From: Thelonectria olida
Lineage: Eukaryota > Ascomycota > Sordariomycetes > Hypocreales > Nectriaceae
DNA length: 64,000 nt
Assembly: GCA_020736575.1 (NCBI GenBank)
Contig: JAGPYM010000013.1
Coordinates: 248,001 to 312,000, forward strand
Direction of reading: 5' to 3'
In this document: positions 48,200 through 60,500 of the stretch, piece after piece
Layout of the letters: each line of letters opens with the position of its first letter
How positions within the stretch are numbered: position 1 is the stretch's first letter
Program-made: the position numbers and the translations under genes
Notes under the pieces: model-generated
The model's input: the letters and a program-made list of their open reading frames with translations, nothing else
Database searches by the model: none
What the model was told of the DNA's origin: nothing

Positions 48200-49878
48200 A
48201 TGGATCGAATCGAAAAAAACGGGCCTGAGGTCATCATAGAGGAAACTGAGTCTCCTGTTCGGCCTCGCTCTCCTCATTCTGTGGCTCCAGACGAAATCCC
48301 ACGGCCTCCTCCAAGGGCTTCAAGCTCAAGGGTACCTCCTCCACGACCTGAGAGACCCGACAGACCTGAGCGTCCCGAGCGGCCGGAACGCCCTGCGAGA
48401 CCCGAGTCCATGGTCTTCCCCATGCCAGGTGATGTTCCCATTGGAACAGCCATGCCTATTGGGACAGCTATGCCCATTGGAATGGCTGTGCCCATGGACA
48501 GCGACGCCTCTGGAAGTACAAGTGAGAAACAGTACAACCCAGGCACATGGCGACCCAACTCAATCTTTGGGAATGAATCCACGCACGAGCAGTCTCAAGT
48601 CAGTTCTGGGACCCGATACGAGTCTCAGCGCTACTTCCATTCTCGGAGGGTCAAGCCGGGCGAGATCGAGAAGCCCTGGCTGAAGAAGAAGGATCCCAAG
48701 GAGAAATGGGTGACGATTCTTCCGCTGATGGGTATCAGTCTCGGCTTGATTCTCTCTGGGTTTCTCGTGTGGGATGGTGTGAAGAGTGTTGTCCATCACA
48801 AGTATTGCCCTGTCATAGACGACGACTTCACCGTCATCACCAGCCTTGACGACAGTGTTTGGACTAAGGAGGTTGAACTTGGTGGATTTGGGTAAGTCAT
48901 CACGTACACTTATCGGGATAAGAGAACTGACTCGCTCGAAGCTTTGGGCAGTTCCAAGAGACTACCGGAGGTGACAAGAACGTCTACTTTGAGAACGGCC
49001 GTCTCGTCATCAAGGCAGAGCCTCAACAAGCCAAACTCATGGAAACCAACAACGTCATCAACCTATCCAAGGACAAGACCTGCACCAGCACCAAGTTCAG
49101 CAACTGCGTCGCCGCGACAAACGTCACCAGCGGAAACTCGAGCGTCGTGCCCCCTGCCATCTCGGGCCGCATTAACACAAAAAAGGGCGCCACCATCAAG
49201 TACGGACGCGTCGAGGTCACGGCCAAGTTCCCCGAGGGCGACTGGCTGTGGCCTGCCATCATGATGTGGCCCGTCTCCAACGTCTACGGCGCGTGGCCAC
49301 GCTCGGGATCCATGGACATTGCCCAATCCCGCGGAAACAACTACACGTATGCTCAGGGCGGCAACAACATCGTTAACTCTGCCATTCACTGGGGCCCCAA
49401 CGTGGCCAACGACGCCTGGTGGCGGACGAACAACAAGCGCCAGGCGCTGCACACGACGTACTCCAAGGGCTTCAACACTTTTGGCTTGGAATGGTCGGAG
49501 AAGTATCTCTTCACATACGTCAACAGCTACCTCTTACAGGTGACCTACACAAACTTCAACAAGAACTTGTGGAAGCGAGGCGGTTTCCCGGACATGGAGT
49601 CCAACGGCACGAAGCTCACAGACCCATGGACGCAGACGGGCAACAAGAACTCCCCCTTCGACCAGTCCTTCTATCTCGTCCTGAGCCTGGCCGTTGGAAG
49701 TACTAACGGCTGGTTCCAGGACGCCAAGTCCGACAAGCCGTGGGCCGACAACTCGCCAAGTGCCAGGAAGGATTTCTGGAACGCCCGGGACGAGTGGGAG
49801 CCAACCTGGAAGTCGCCTACGTTGGAAGTCACTCGGGTCAAGATTGAGCAGCAATGTGATGGCAATGAAGATCTGTAA
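48200..49878 (+). CDS. Type II membrane GH16-family protein lacking both catalytic glutamates
   Basis: Two exons, 48200-48891 and 48942-49878 (50-bp intron, ACTGAC branch); 542 residues. The N-terminal ~165 residues are cytosolic, with Pro/Arg/Glu repeats (PERPDRPERPERPER) and MPIGTAMPIGMA repeats; a membrane helix follows (about 170-195, ILPLMGISLGLILSGFLVW). The outer part is a GH16 beta-glucanase fold of the glucan-binding-protein type: GRINTKKGATIKYGRVEVTAKFP, DWLWPAIMMWP, SAIHWGP, FNTFGLEWSEKYLFTYVN and a conserved end FYLVLSLAVG...PWADN. The active site should read E-x-D-x-x-E; here it is S-M-D-I-A-Q (residues 354-359, from 49309), so nucleophile and acid/base are gone and only the Asp remains. 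It is probably a glucan-binding pseudoenzyme. The topology recalls Kre6. ATG 48200 is the first in frame. Confidence 0.92.
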
Positions 49879-52800
49879 AGCATGTAAAAAGATTGAGTTA
49901 CTGTCGGCAAATCCTTGTGTGTTCGAGTGGGAGGTTATAGATGATACAGTCCGAAGCACAAACCAAGAGGAGGGAATTGGGAAATTAGGACATGTTAGGA
50001 ACAGGTAACGGCCAGTTAGTCTTTCTTCGAACCCCAATTTTCGTCGAAATGCAATTTTTATCACTATTCAATAATATTTTCCTCGGAGATGTGACGTCGG
50101 TTAGCAGGGCACAGCATCAACAGTTCGAATTCCCCTGCAATGGTCCTTGTGCAGGTGCAAGAGGGGGGCGGCCGGTGCCTTGGTGAGACCCGCCCGTTCC
50201 TGGAGAGAGATGGAATGGTAGCGGCCGATGAAGATCGGAGTGGATTATGTTTTAGATCGTTGTAGATCGTTGTCTGGGTGAAGCTTGAAGTGAAGGATGT
50301 CGGCTCGCACGAGATGGCGGACAATGTGAAGAAGTTCTAGCTTGGAGTATGGATCTAATCAATCTATTACCTTGATTTCTGGAGTTAGGAGATATTTGAC
50401 TGATCTGTTAGTTGTATTCATGTTCATTTGTGGTAGGCAGGATGTGGGATGTGGTCCATCCTTCATCAACGAAGTACTGTGGAATAGCTTCGTTCATCAT
50501 CCAAATAACTATAGCCCAATGACCTGATAGAATCTACGTCTATCTGTCTAAATATGGTTTTAGTTTGTCGGAATATTGTTGAAATTGTGAAAATATTATC
50601 GTGATAGTCCAAAAATACAATACATGTCGTGTTTCGCGTCCTACCCTGCATTTGGACATCTCCGAATGTTTCCTCAGTGGGTCATGGGATTTTCCCATTC
50701 TCACAGCTGATATGAGACCTATCAGTAGTTTATTTCATCATGGAGGGGGTGAGGTGCCTCGTTTGCTCTGGGTTGTGATATGTGAAGGCATGAATACCAA
50801 CAAGCTTCCCGAGCTCGGAGATATCCTGTGAGATCCGCCGAGATCGATCCCAGCCTTAAAGCCTCCTGATATCGACCTAAGGATTCAAGCTTCAATCCCA
50901 CCGGAATGCAAAGCTTACACTATCTTTCATGCATTGAATCATTATTGAGACTTTCGCATTATGGAATTGGCAATGCGGAGTTCCTCAGATGCTGCCACCC
51001 AGGTTGGCAACAACGCTAAGGCACCTTCGATACCATGGCAGTGCCACGAATAAGGGAATTATGACTTCAAGTGGCAAACAACCAAGATTCATGTGTCTGA
51101 GATCTTCATTCATAGTGCACGCCATCGAATTCGCGAGTCAAACACCGGCGGGTAGCCGGGAGCCGATGAACGGCCGCAAGCCCAAGTGTGAGTTCGAGCT
51201 TGAGCCGTGCGGATCGCTCCCGAGGGCTACAGTCATCGGAGCAGTGTGAAATCGATATTCATGCCGCAAAAGCTGCAGCTCCTGGTACAGTTTATTGCGA
51301 TCGAAGCAAAACTGTACCCTCGGAGGCGCCGTAGTTTCGTGTAAGCCGGGATCGCGGCTCCATTCAGCCGTGTGGCATCGCACATTTCTCGACTTTGGCC
51401 TATCTGGCAAAGGCTGTCGAGTGAGTCACCCAAAGACTTGAGAGTATTGCTTCAGCATGTGTTAGTTGGACCGCCGAGAGAGCAAGTCGATGGAAGGGGG
51501 ATTTGGTTATCCTCCGCACTACTTTGCGTGCCAGTACTAACCGAAGACTCCACCAGTCTCATCTCTCGCAAGAATCTCTGGCTGGAAACAGAGCTGATTG
51601 CTTGACTCAAGGTCAAATTACTGGCCCCAGCTCAGATGTTCCGGAGGCATGAGCATGCCGTGAGTGGGCAGAACGTCACTTACCCAAATGATCAAGGCTG
51701 AGAGTGTAGAGACGCATATCTCGGCCACAACTCAAACGACGAGCCCGAAGCTGCCGAGGGCGGTCAGACTCGGACTGATAACAGAGCATCCATCACGGCT
51801 TGTAAGTGGTTATTCTCCACTCGTCCATCTAGTGAAAGCATCCGCAAGGGACAATACTAGCGCGCGGGGAGGAAGTGCTCGCATGAGGCGCACTTGGCCA
51901 AGAGTGGAGCGAGTTACTGGTAGGGTAGGCTGGCCGCTTTAACAGTTGGCCGTCGGTCTATTCGTGGGCGAAGAAGGTTTGGTGCCTGTCCAGCTGGAGA
52001 AGTTGCACGACATGACTCAGGGCACCCCCTTGTGCCTTTGGGCCTTGGCTTAGGGTAGGCCCGTTTGATCTGTTGAGGCAGACGACGGCGATTCTTCAGC
52101 TCTCAGCTGTCAACTTGTCGAGGACCAGAGCAGACGAGAGTGAATATTGACCGAGTTCGTTGATTGACGGATATGGGCTGCAATCGAGAGTTGATGCGTG
52201 TGGAAAGTCGGAGTGAGCCATGGACAATGACCTACCCACCCGTAGGCACCTGCCTGCTCGAGGACAAGAATCAAGATGGGGACAATGCAGGAACGATGCA
52301 GGAACCGCCCGTGAGGAATGGGGATGGACGAGGGAAGGCCGTCTCACTCCGTCGAGCCTTCCGTTCTTGGACTGGAAGCAGGGGCCGCCACCTGCCCCTC
52401 CAAGCTGTCAAAAGCCAAACTAAAGGAAGGAGGGCGCAATGCGCTGGACCACAATGGCGCCTTCTCCCGATTCATCCAAGTCTCAAAGTTTGTCCCGTCT
52501 TCAACTCTTCATCAACCTCGAAACCGTCCATCTTCTGGTCTCTAACCTCAACCGGGTAATCCTCTTCAGCTAGCCATATTCACATCAGACGTCCTTTCAT
52601 CCTCTAGGGCGCTTTCTTGGCGTTTTTTCCCTGCCGAGTTTGGCTTGGGCATTGGTGAGTTGATGCTCCGATTTGGGAGGCAATTACTCACTATTGTACT
52701 ATCGCGAGTCTTCTTGTCTCCGAGTGTCTCTGTCTCACTCTAGCCTCACTTTGTGGCTCTCTCCTTTCCAGATTCCCGGATCTCTCCTTGTGTCGTCTCG

Positions 52801-53979
52801 TCGCCACATATTCCACACGATAGCTCCGATCCTCTTCGCTGTAAGACAAGCAGCTAAGGATAGGAACAGACATGACTTCCATGAGTCTCAAGATAGCCTC
52901 ATGAACAGAATCAACTCAACCCCGAGTGGACGAGGGAAAACACCCGCATCATCCTTCGCCCCGTACAGCGGCCGCTTCCAAGGATGTCTCGCCCACTGTC
53001 GTCTCAGACACCATCCCTCTGGGCTTCAAATTCAACCCAGCCCTGTGGACCTACCCGCTCGTCCTCGCCGCAAGTTTTTCTCTAATCATCACTCAATCGG
53101 CATCCTCGCCGGCCCACGGGGTACTCGACGGGATGATCGAAGCTTCCTACACCGGCTGCTCGACTGAGACATTGCGTCCACCCCAGGGGCCGGACATGTT
53201 GTAGCTTCAACTTCCAAACATGATCGTTCCCGGATGTCTCACCCCTCACTCCCCGAGACTGCTACGAGAAACCCAAAGTGCGCCTCCTGGTGAAAATATT
53301 GTCACCCCTCTTTCTGTACCTTGTCCCAAGGTTGTTCCTGTGCCTTGTGCTTCGTGCCTGTCCTATGCAGGTACATACGATGCAGGTACACGCCAGTCCG
53401 AGCCCACCGTGGGCTTGGCCATGGCCTGGAGGTGGTCCAGGTCCTGGCATATCCGTCAATCCTCGGCTCTAGGCCATTCCGTACTCCGATGATCGTTGGT
53501 CTCCGTTACTTTGCCCATCTTGAGTATCGTTCTGCCTAGCCGCTACGGCGTGGTCCTCTCACTCGGATTGCTTCTTAACGCCTTCAAAACCTCGCCTGCC
53601 GATCGCCATCTGTTCCCTCTTTATTCATCAGACCACTACGTCCTCACCTACCAGGGCATCCTTCCTTCAGAAGTCTTGATCGTTTGTAAGACAGCCTCTC
53701 TTTTCCATCTCCCACAGTCACCTCAACTTCGCCGACTATTCTTGCACATCCTGGTCTCATTGTTCACTTGCTTGATCAACACCAAGGCTAACAACTGAAA
53801 GATTACTTTCAACCACAGTCCTTTCTTTACAAAGCAAGACGTGAAGTACCTCTTCAACTTGAGACTCTCTTTCGTTCTCGTCTCGAACGAGACAGGCCAT
53901 TCGACTTCCCAAACAGTCGGCCTGAAACACCAACTGATTCCATCATTTACTCTCCAATATCCTGGTTACACATTCGAAG
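49879..53979. other. Intergenic region GH16 / GT2
   Basis: 4.1 kb. 49900-51000 is AT-rich with short frames only. 52560-53979 is CT-rich and probably contains a long leader for the GT2 gene, with several short upstream ORFs (for example 53496-53798) and GT/AG signals that could be leader introns. No domain seen anywhere. Confidence 0.5.
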
Positions 53980-56753
53980 ATGGGCCTTCGAAACTACCTC
54001 AGGAACCCTTCAGCCTCTAAAATTGAGGCTGAGGAGACCAAAGCCGTGGCAACCAGACGCATGTCACGCATGTCGGTGTCCATGCCACCTCAAACAGGAC
54101 TTCCCCCAATAGACGAGAAAACTGCCGGTCCCGCCAATGTCGCCGAGATTTTGTCTTCCGCTCCCCGAATGCCCAAGGGAACCCCTTCGGTAATGACCAA
54201 ATCTAGTGCTATGACTGTCGTTGATGAGCTCAAACACGAGGTCATGGTCAACTATCTCTACCAGCAACAGTGCTCGCAACTCTGGGTTGGCGATGACTCC
54301 GGAATGATCGAGGGCGTCCTTCTCCGCAAGGTCCGCGGTCAATACATGGCCTGTCCTCCTCAGTTGGGTCTATCGCCTTTTGCCATTGCTTGCGCCGCTC
54401 TCAATGTGCAGGTATGTGTCGCAGCCGGTCATCGCTAAGTGTCGAGCTAATCAGGTTTATCAGTGCGCCATGACTGTCAACTCTCGAGTCATCAAGACCT
54501 TCCTTCAGTATTCTCCAGATGCTGTGGATGTGCCTCTCATGAACGGCCTTCGTGTTCAGATCCTGCCCAGCGTCAATGACCTTCCTCGAGCCCGCAAGCA
54601 TCAATTTGCAGCTTTCATTGCTGATGTCGGTCTGCTGGTTGTCTGGGATGACGATGCTCTCAACCTTATGGCTCGTGCGAAGATCATTGAGTCTGAGTTG
54701 ATGGAGTTGGTATGGAACACAGGAAACAAGCAAGAAGAGGAGGAGGGAGGCCAGACTGCTCCCGAGTACGAGATCGACGAGGAAAGTGGCGAGTACAAGC
54801 CTGAGCATCGTCCTGTTCACCTGCAGAACGCCATCATGGTCTCCCTCACTCTCATCCTTGTTACCGCCTCTCTTGGTTCCGCTTGGCGACAGCTGGCTAT
54901 CGAGGTATCAGTCGACGGAAACTTCACCCGCCTCGCCCTCATTTGTCTCGCTCCCATCCAGGTGTTTTTCACTCTCTTCTTTGGTCAGGTCATCATTGGT
55001 TGTTTGGCTCAGATCTTCGGACCCGTCAGTCAGTTGACCGTCAACTCCAAGTACTATTCCGCCCGCACCCCCCGTCGACTCCAGACCTCTACCCTGCCTC
55101 ATGTCACTATTCAATGCCCCGTGTACAAGGAAGGCCTCGGCGCTGTCATTCTCCCCACTGTCAAGTCTCTTAAACAGGCCATGTCCACCTATGAGCTCCA
55201 GGGTGGTTCCTCTAACATGTTTATTAATGATGATGGTCTTCAGCTCATTGGTGAAGAAGAGCGCGATGCCCGCATCGAGTTTTACGCCGATAACAGTATT
55301 GGCTGGACCGCTCGCCCCAAGCACGGCGAGGATGGTTTCCAGCGCAAGGGCAAGTTCAAGAAGGCCTCCAACATGAACTTTGGCCTCATGCTGTCTTGCA
55401 AAGTTGAGGAGAAGCTGCTTTTCATCAAGCGTCACGATGCCTGGACCCAGGGTGATGAGGCTTTGGCTTACGAGCAGGCTCTGAAGGAGGTTCTAGAGGA
55501 GGACGGCCGCGCCTGGGCCGATGGCAACATCCGTGTTGGCGACTACATCATTCTCATTGATTCTGATACTCGTGTCCCTGCCGACTGCCTCCTCGATGCT
55601 GTTTCCGAGATGGAGGAGTCTCCCGAGGTCGGCATCATGCAATTCTCCTCCGGTGTTATGCAAGTCGTCTGGACCTACTTCGAGAACGGAATCACCTTCT
55701 TCACCAACCTGATTTACTCTGCCATTCGATATGCCGTCTCCAACGGTGACGTCGCCCCCTTTGTCGGTCACAATGCTATTCTTCGCTGGTCTGCTATTCA
55801 ACAGGTTTGCTACCAGGACGAGGACGGATACGACAAATTCTGGTCTGAGAGCCACGTCTCTGAGGATTTTGACATGTCTCTTCGCCTTCAGTGTAGCGGT
55901 TACATCATCCGTCTGGCTGGCTGGGCCGGCGATGGCTTTAAGGAGGGTGTCTCATTGACTGTTTACGATGAGCTTGCCCGATGGGAGAAGTACGCTTACG
56001 GCTGCAACGAGCTTCTCTTCAACCCCATCCGTACCTGGCTCTGGCGTGGTCCCTTTACTCCTCTGTTCCGTCGCTTTCTTTTCTCCAACATTCGCTTCAC
56101 CTCCAAGATTACCATCATCTCTTACATTGGTACCTACTACGCCATCGGTGCTGCATGGATCATGACTTCTGCCAACTATTTCATCATGGGTTGGTACAAC
56201 GGTTACCTTGACAAGTACTACCTTGACTCTTGGCAGGTGTGGTTCTCTATCATCATTGTCTTCAACGGTCTCGGTAACCTGGCTCTGGCTCTGATGCGTT
56301 ATCGTGCTGGTGAAAAGGGTCTGGTCCCTGCTCTCATTGAAAACTTCAAGTGGACTTTTATGCTGGCTATCTTCCTCGGTGGTCTATCCTTGCACGTCAG
56401 TCAGGCTCTGCTTGCACACATGTTCGAGATTGACATGAGTTGGGGTGCCACGTCAAAGGAAGCTGAGTTTTCCAACTTCTTCATTGAGGTTCCCAAGGTC
56501 TTGAAGAAGGCGAGCACCCCTCCGATTTCTCATCTCTATTCACAATTGCTAACTCGACTTGCAGTTCAAATTCTCCATGACCATGTCTCTCCTCTTCATC
56601 ATTGCCGTCGTCATCCTTGCCATCGCTCCCTTCGTTCCCTATGACTGGCGCATAACCGACTTTGTCGCCATCCTACCAATGGTTACTGTCGCCGCCAGTC
56701 ACCTTCTCCTCCCATTGGCCCTGAACCCTGCCCTCATGACTTTCACCTTCTAA
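53980..56753 (+). CDS. GT2: Family 2 glycosyltransferase, hyphal-growth GT2 type
   Basis: Plasma-membrane processive-type glycosyltransferase. Three exons: 53980-54411, 54464-56509 and 56565-56753; 888 residues. Seen: a conserved N-terminal domain with VNYLYQQQCSQLWVGD, two helices (about 285-350), then the GT-A domain with IQCPVYKEGLGAVILPTV, MFINDDGLQ, the DxD in ILIDSDTRVP (near 508), VGHNAILR, SEDFD (near 609), an ELARW form of the QxxRW motif (near 646), and at least four C-terminal helices. It is not a chitin synthase: the QRRRW block is absent. The layout matches fungal GT2 proteins reported as needed for hyphal growth on solid surfaces in Zymoseptoria and Fusarium (from memory); the polymer is unknown. 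Odd: intron 2 is GC-AG, and intron 1 has two in-frame acceptors nine bases apart; the branch site favours the second. Confidence 0.88.
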
Positions 56754-57574
56754 ATAACAAAACACTCTCTCATCGCAAAGTGCATCTCTGTTGAAAAGGT
56801 GTTGGTAAATTTTTTCTTTCTTCTTTCTTCTCAATTTCCTTTATCAATGTTGAAATCGAATCTACGCTCGCTGCATACCCCATAGAAAGAAAGGGAGTTC
56901 GTCCATTTTGGGTCAAGGAGAGGAAGAAGAAGTTGGGCATCACAGACGGCAAGGGTCCATATGTCTGTCGGTTAGAGCAGTATAAGATAATAGATGGTCG
57001 AGATTGAAGCGACAGTAAAGAATTCCTCAAGCACATGTGCATAATGGTGAAAATGTTCGTTCGCTTCCAGACTAAACCCCCGACTGTCTCGAGCCTCTGC
57101 TTGTTGGTGAACAGGACCTGAGCAGCCGCCAGCACACCAACCGAGAGGCCTCCCCTTGAGAGCATTTCTGGGTCGTCAAACTCAAAATCGTACATGTTCA
57201 CACAAACGAAGGTTAAAATCAGGAGACCCAAGTTCAAGAATGCGCTTCATTCCAGTCCGTCTATAAGTACCAAAACGCCTCTATATGCCCACTCTCCCAG
57301 CCGGGTGCAGTCTAAGATGGTTTGGTCATTCTATCTACTTCTACTTGCTAAAGAGCTCGCCACAAAGAAACAAACCGCACGCAGCATGCTCTTCTTTTTT
57401 CTTGTTTCTTTTTTTTTTTTCTTTTTGAACAAACGTGCGAAACCCATAGACACATTCGTCTAGCGCAAAAAGTGCATCAGGGCACTTCAATCAGCCGCCT
57501 GTGGAAACAATAACCCAAAAGAACAACCAGAAAAGGCCCATGTATACAAGAGAAACCATGAAAAGGAGGTCAGT
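56754..57574. other. Convergent 3' spacer
   Basis: 821 bp between the GT2 and EF-3 stops, with T-rich tracts at 56809-56840 and 57391-57430. A 155-codon minus-strand frame (56770-57237) has no domain. Confidence 0.6.
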
Positions 57575-60500
57575 TTAGTTATCCTCATCGTCGGTATCGG
57601 GAGGGTGAGGGGTGCCCTTGGGACTGCTTAGCCACTCGATGTGACGCAGACGACGACGAACCTCGCGCTCCTTGAGCTCCTTCTTGGTCATCTTGCGCTT
57701 CTTCCTGGCTCTGAACTTCATATCTGTGTTGTCCTCAACGCCAGAGTTGACGGCGCTGTTAACGACCGAGTTGGCAGCGGTGTTAGCAGCGGTGCTAGTG
57801 GCGGTGCTGGTGACGCCGCTGGCAGGACGGCTGTCCTCGAAGCGGTCCATGCTGATGGCGGCAGTACCGCGCAGGGCAACGCGGCCGTCGCGGACGTGCC
57901 ACTGCTCGGAGCAAAGGGCACCAACGAACTCTTCGTTATGGGAGATGAGGATGACACCACCCTTGAAGTCGCGAATGGCGACAGCAAGACCACCAAGGGA
58001 GTCGCGGTCCAAGAAGTTAGTAGGCTCGTCAAGCACCAAAAGATGGGGGTTGTTCCACATGGCACCGGCGATGACGACCTTGACCTTCTGGCCACCGGAC
58101 AAAGAGCCAATCTCGTTGTGGTTGGCGATTTCAGGATCGAGACCGAGATCCTCAAAATGCTTGGAGATGACAGAGGGCTGAAGCTCACGGTAACCAAGAC
58201 CCTCTCGCGAGGCCTCGTGGTCGTCGAACTCCTGGATGAGCTTGCTGAAGCCAAGCTCAATAAGAGTCTCGCGGGAGATGTGGGTGTTGTGCTTGGGCAT
58301 CAAACCACGCCATTTGCTATTTACTGTTAGTCAATTGCAGCCATGTTAGGAGTGGATCAGGTGTGGCTTACACTTCGTATTGGAAGGACTTCTTGTACTT
58401 TTGTCGACCAACGAGGGCCTCAACTTGACGGGCGGACTTGCCATCCTTCAGATCCACGAACTTCTCCATCTGAGCGCGCTCCTCATCAGAAAGGATGCGA
58501 GTCTGTTTCATGTGAACCTCTCGGTCGTCGCCATGAGCGTATCGCCACTGAAGGTACTGGTTGGGTGTTTTCTCAAGATGCATCTCAACGTGCTCCAGAG
58601 CGTGCTGCTTGATGTAACCAATACGCAAGTTAGGGTGCTTCTCAACCCTTCCAGTGGAAGGAACGGTCTCGCCAGTTAGCAGTTTGATAAGGGTCGACTT
58701 TCCGGCACCGTTGGGGCCGATAATGGCGACACGGGATGAGAGGGAAAGCTGGCAAGAGACATCGGTAAGGGATGGCTTGGGAGCGTTGGGGTAGGAGAAC
58801 GACACGTTGCTCATTCGGATGATGGCTCGTGTCTGGGACTTGACACCCGTAAGAATGCCAGGAGGAGGGAACTTAAACTGGACATTGGAAGCCGACAAAG
58901 TGTAGTAGCTCTTGGCCTCAGGGCGGACCTTGACGAAGGCAGCCAAATTGCCCTTGTAGCACGCCAGCTTCTTGTTGGGCTCGTAGTGGTAAATGTCCGT
59001 GGTGACATTATCCAAGAAGCCCGAGTCGTGAGAAACAATCATGCTCGTGATATCGGGGTGCGTCTTGAGATAGTTTTCGAGCCAAGCAATGTTGGTGACG
59101 TCAAGGTGGTTAGTAGGCTCGTCCAAGAGGAGCACGTCGGCGCGCTGCAGCATGGCTCTAGCCAGAGCAAGCTTCATCTTCCAACCACCGGACAGTGAGC
59201 CAACCTTCTCAGCCTGGCGGCCCTCGGGGCCAGGGGTGAAGCCGAACTCAGTCAGAACCTCAGAGATGCGCTCGATGCCCTGAGTAGCAATTTCGGGGTC
59301 CTTGGCAACAAATTGGAGAATGCTGATATCAGCATCCTCACCCTGGTTGTGTTCGACGTAGCAGGTTCGAAGAACATCCTGGGAAGGAAAGCCCTCAAGC
59401 TTACCATTTGCAATGCTTCGCATGAGAGTCGACTTTCCAGCTCCGTTACGGCCGCAGAGACCATATCGATGACCCTTGAGGAGTCGCAGGTTAGTGTGAG
59501 AGAGAAGCAGCATGCCACCATAGGCCAGAGAGAAGTCAGCATTGACAATCTCAACTTCGCCATCGTCTTCCTTCTCAGGCTCGCCATATTTCTTGTGGTC
59601 TTCGTCGACATAGAACTTCTGGACAGCTTCGGCAACCTTTTGCGGAGCTTCGGAATCCTGCAACAGACCTGGGAGATAAGGGGAAATTCTTGCCGAAATG
59701 CGGTCGACGAAACGGTAGTTGACGTCGGTGGCAACCATCTCGCAAATGTACGGGCGAATGATCTTGAAAAAGTCGCTAGATTGAGGAGCCAGGCCACGGT
59801 TCAGCTTGATCTGCTCATCAAGAATCTTGGCGATGTCCTCCCCAGAAGTGCGTGCAATAATATCCTTATCATTGCCCATTGCCTTCTCCATGGTGGCCAG
59901 AGCCCGCTCAGCAAGCTCTCGAACCTCAGGAAGAGAAGCACGGTCGGCCACACTCTTAACACCGGGTGTCAATTTGGGAAGGAAAGTTCTAGCCTCGATA
60001 GGGTCATGGACCAGCTTGGTCAAGTTCTCGACAATGACGACGGTCTGGCGGAGAATTTCTTGGGCTGTGGTCGGGGTATTTAGGGATCGCTCGAGGAAGG
60101 GAGTCAACAAAGCCAGGACTGGAGAGGTGACGATGGCGACAAAGGTGGTCTGGGATAGGGCGTGGATAGCCTTCTGAAGAGTCTGGGCGGAGGGGTGCTG
60201 CATGGTGTCGATGAGCAGAGGAATTCGGGGAGCGACATCGTCGTTGGAAAGCAGGGTGGTGAGTGAGGTCATTGTGTGAACAGCCTGCTTCTCGACTTCA
60301 GACTTCAAATCGTGCATGCCGTTCTCGACAATGGGAATGAGGCCGGCGAGTTTGGCGCCCATGGCCTCGCGCAATACGTCCTTATCAGCAGCCTCCTCCT
60401 TGGTCGAACCAACAGTGAGCTGGGCCTTATCGGCCATCTTCTGGAGCAATTTGTATGCGCCGACAGTGCCCTGCCACTTGCCGGTCCTCTTGGACAGGTA

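Noticed and set aside
53980..56753. Chitin synthase
   Set aside because: GT2 fold with DxD but lacks the chitin synthase QRRRW block and domain order; fits the separate GT2 hyphal-growth family.
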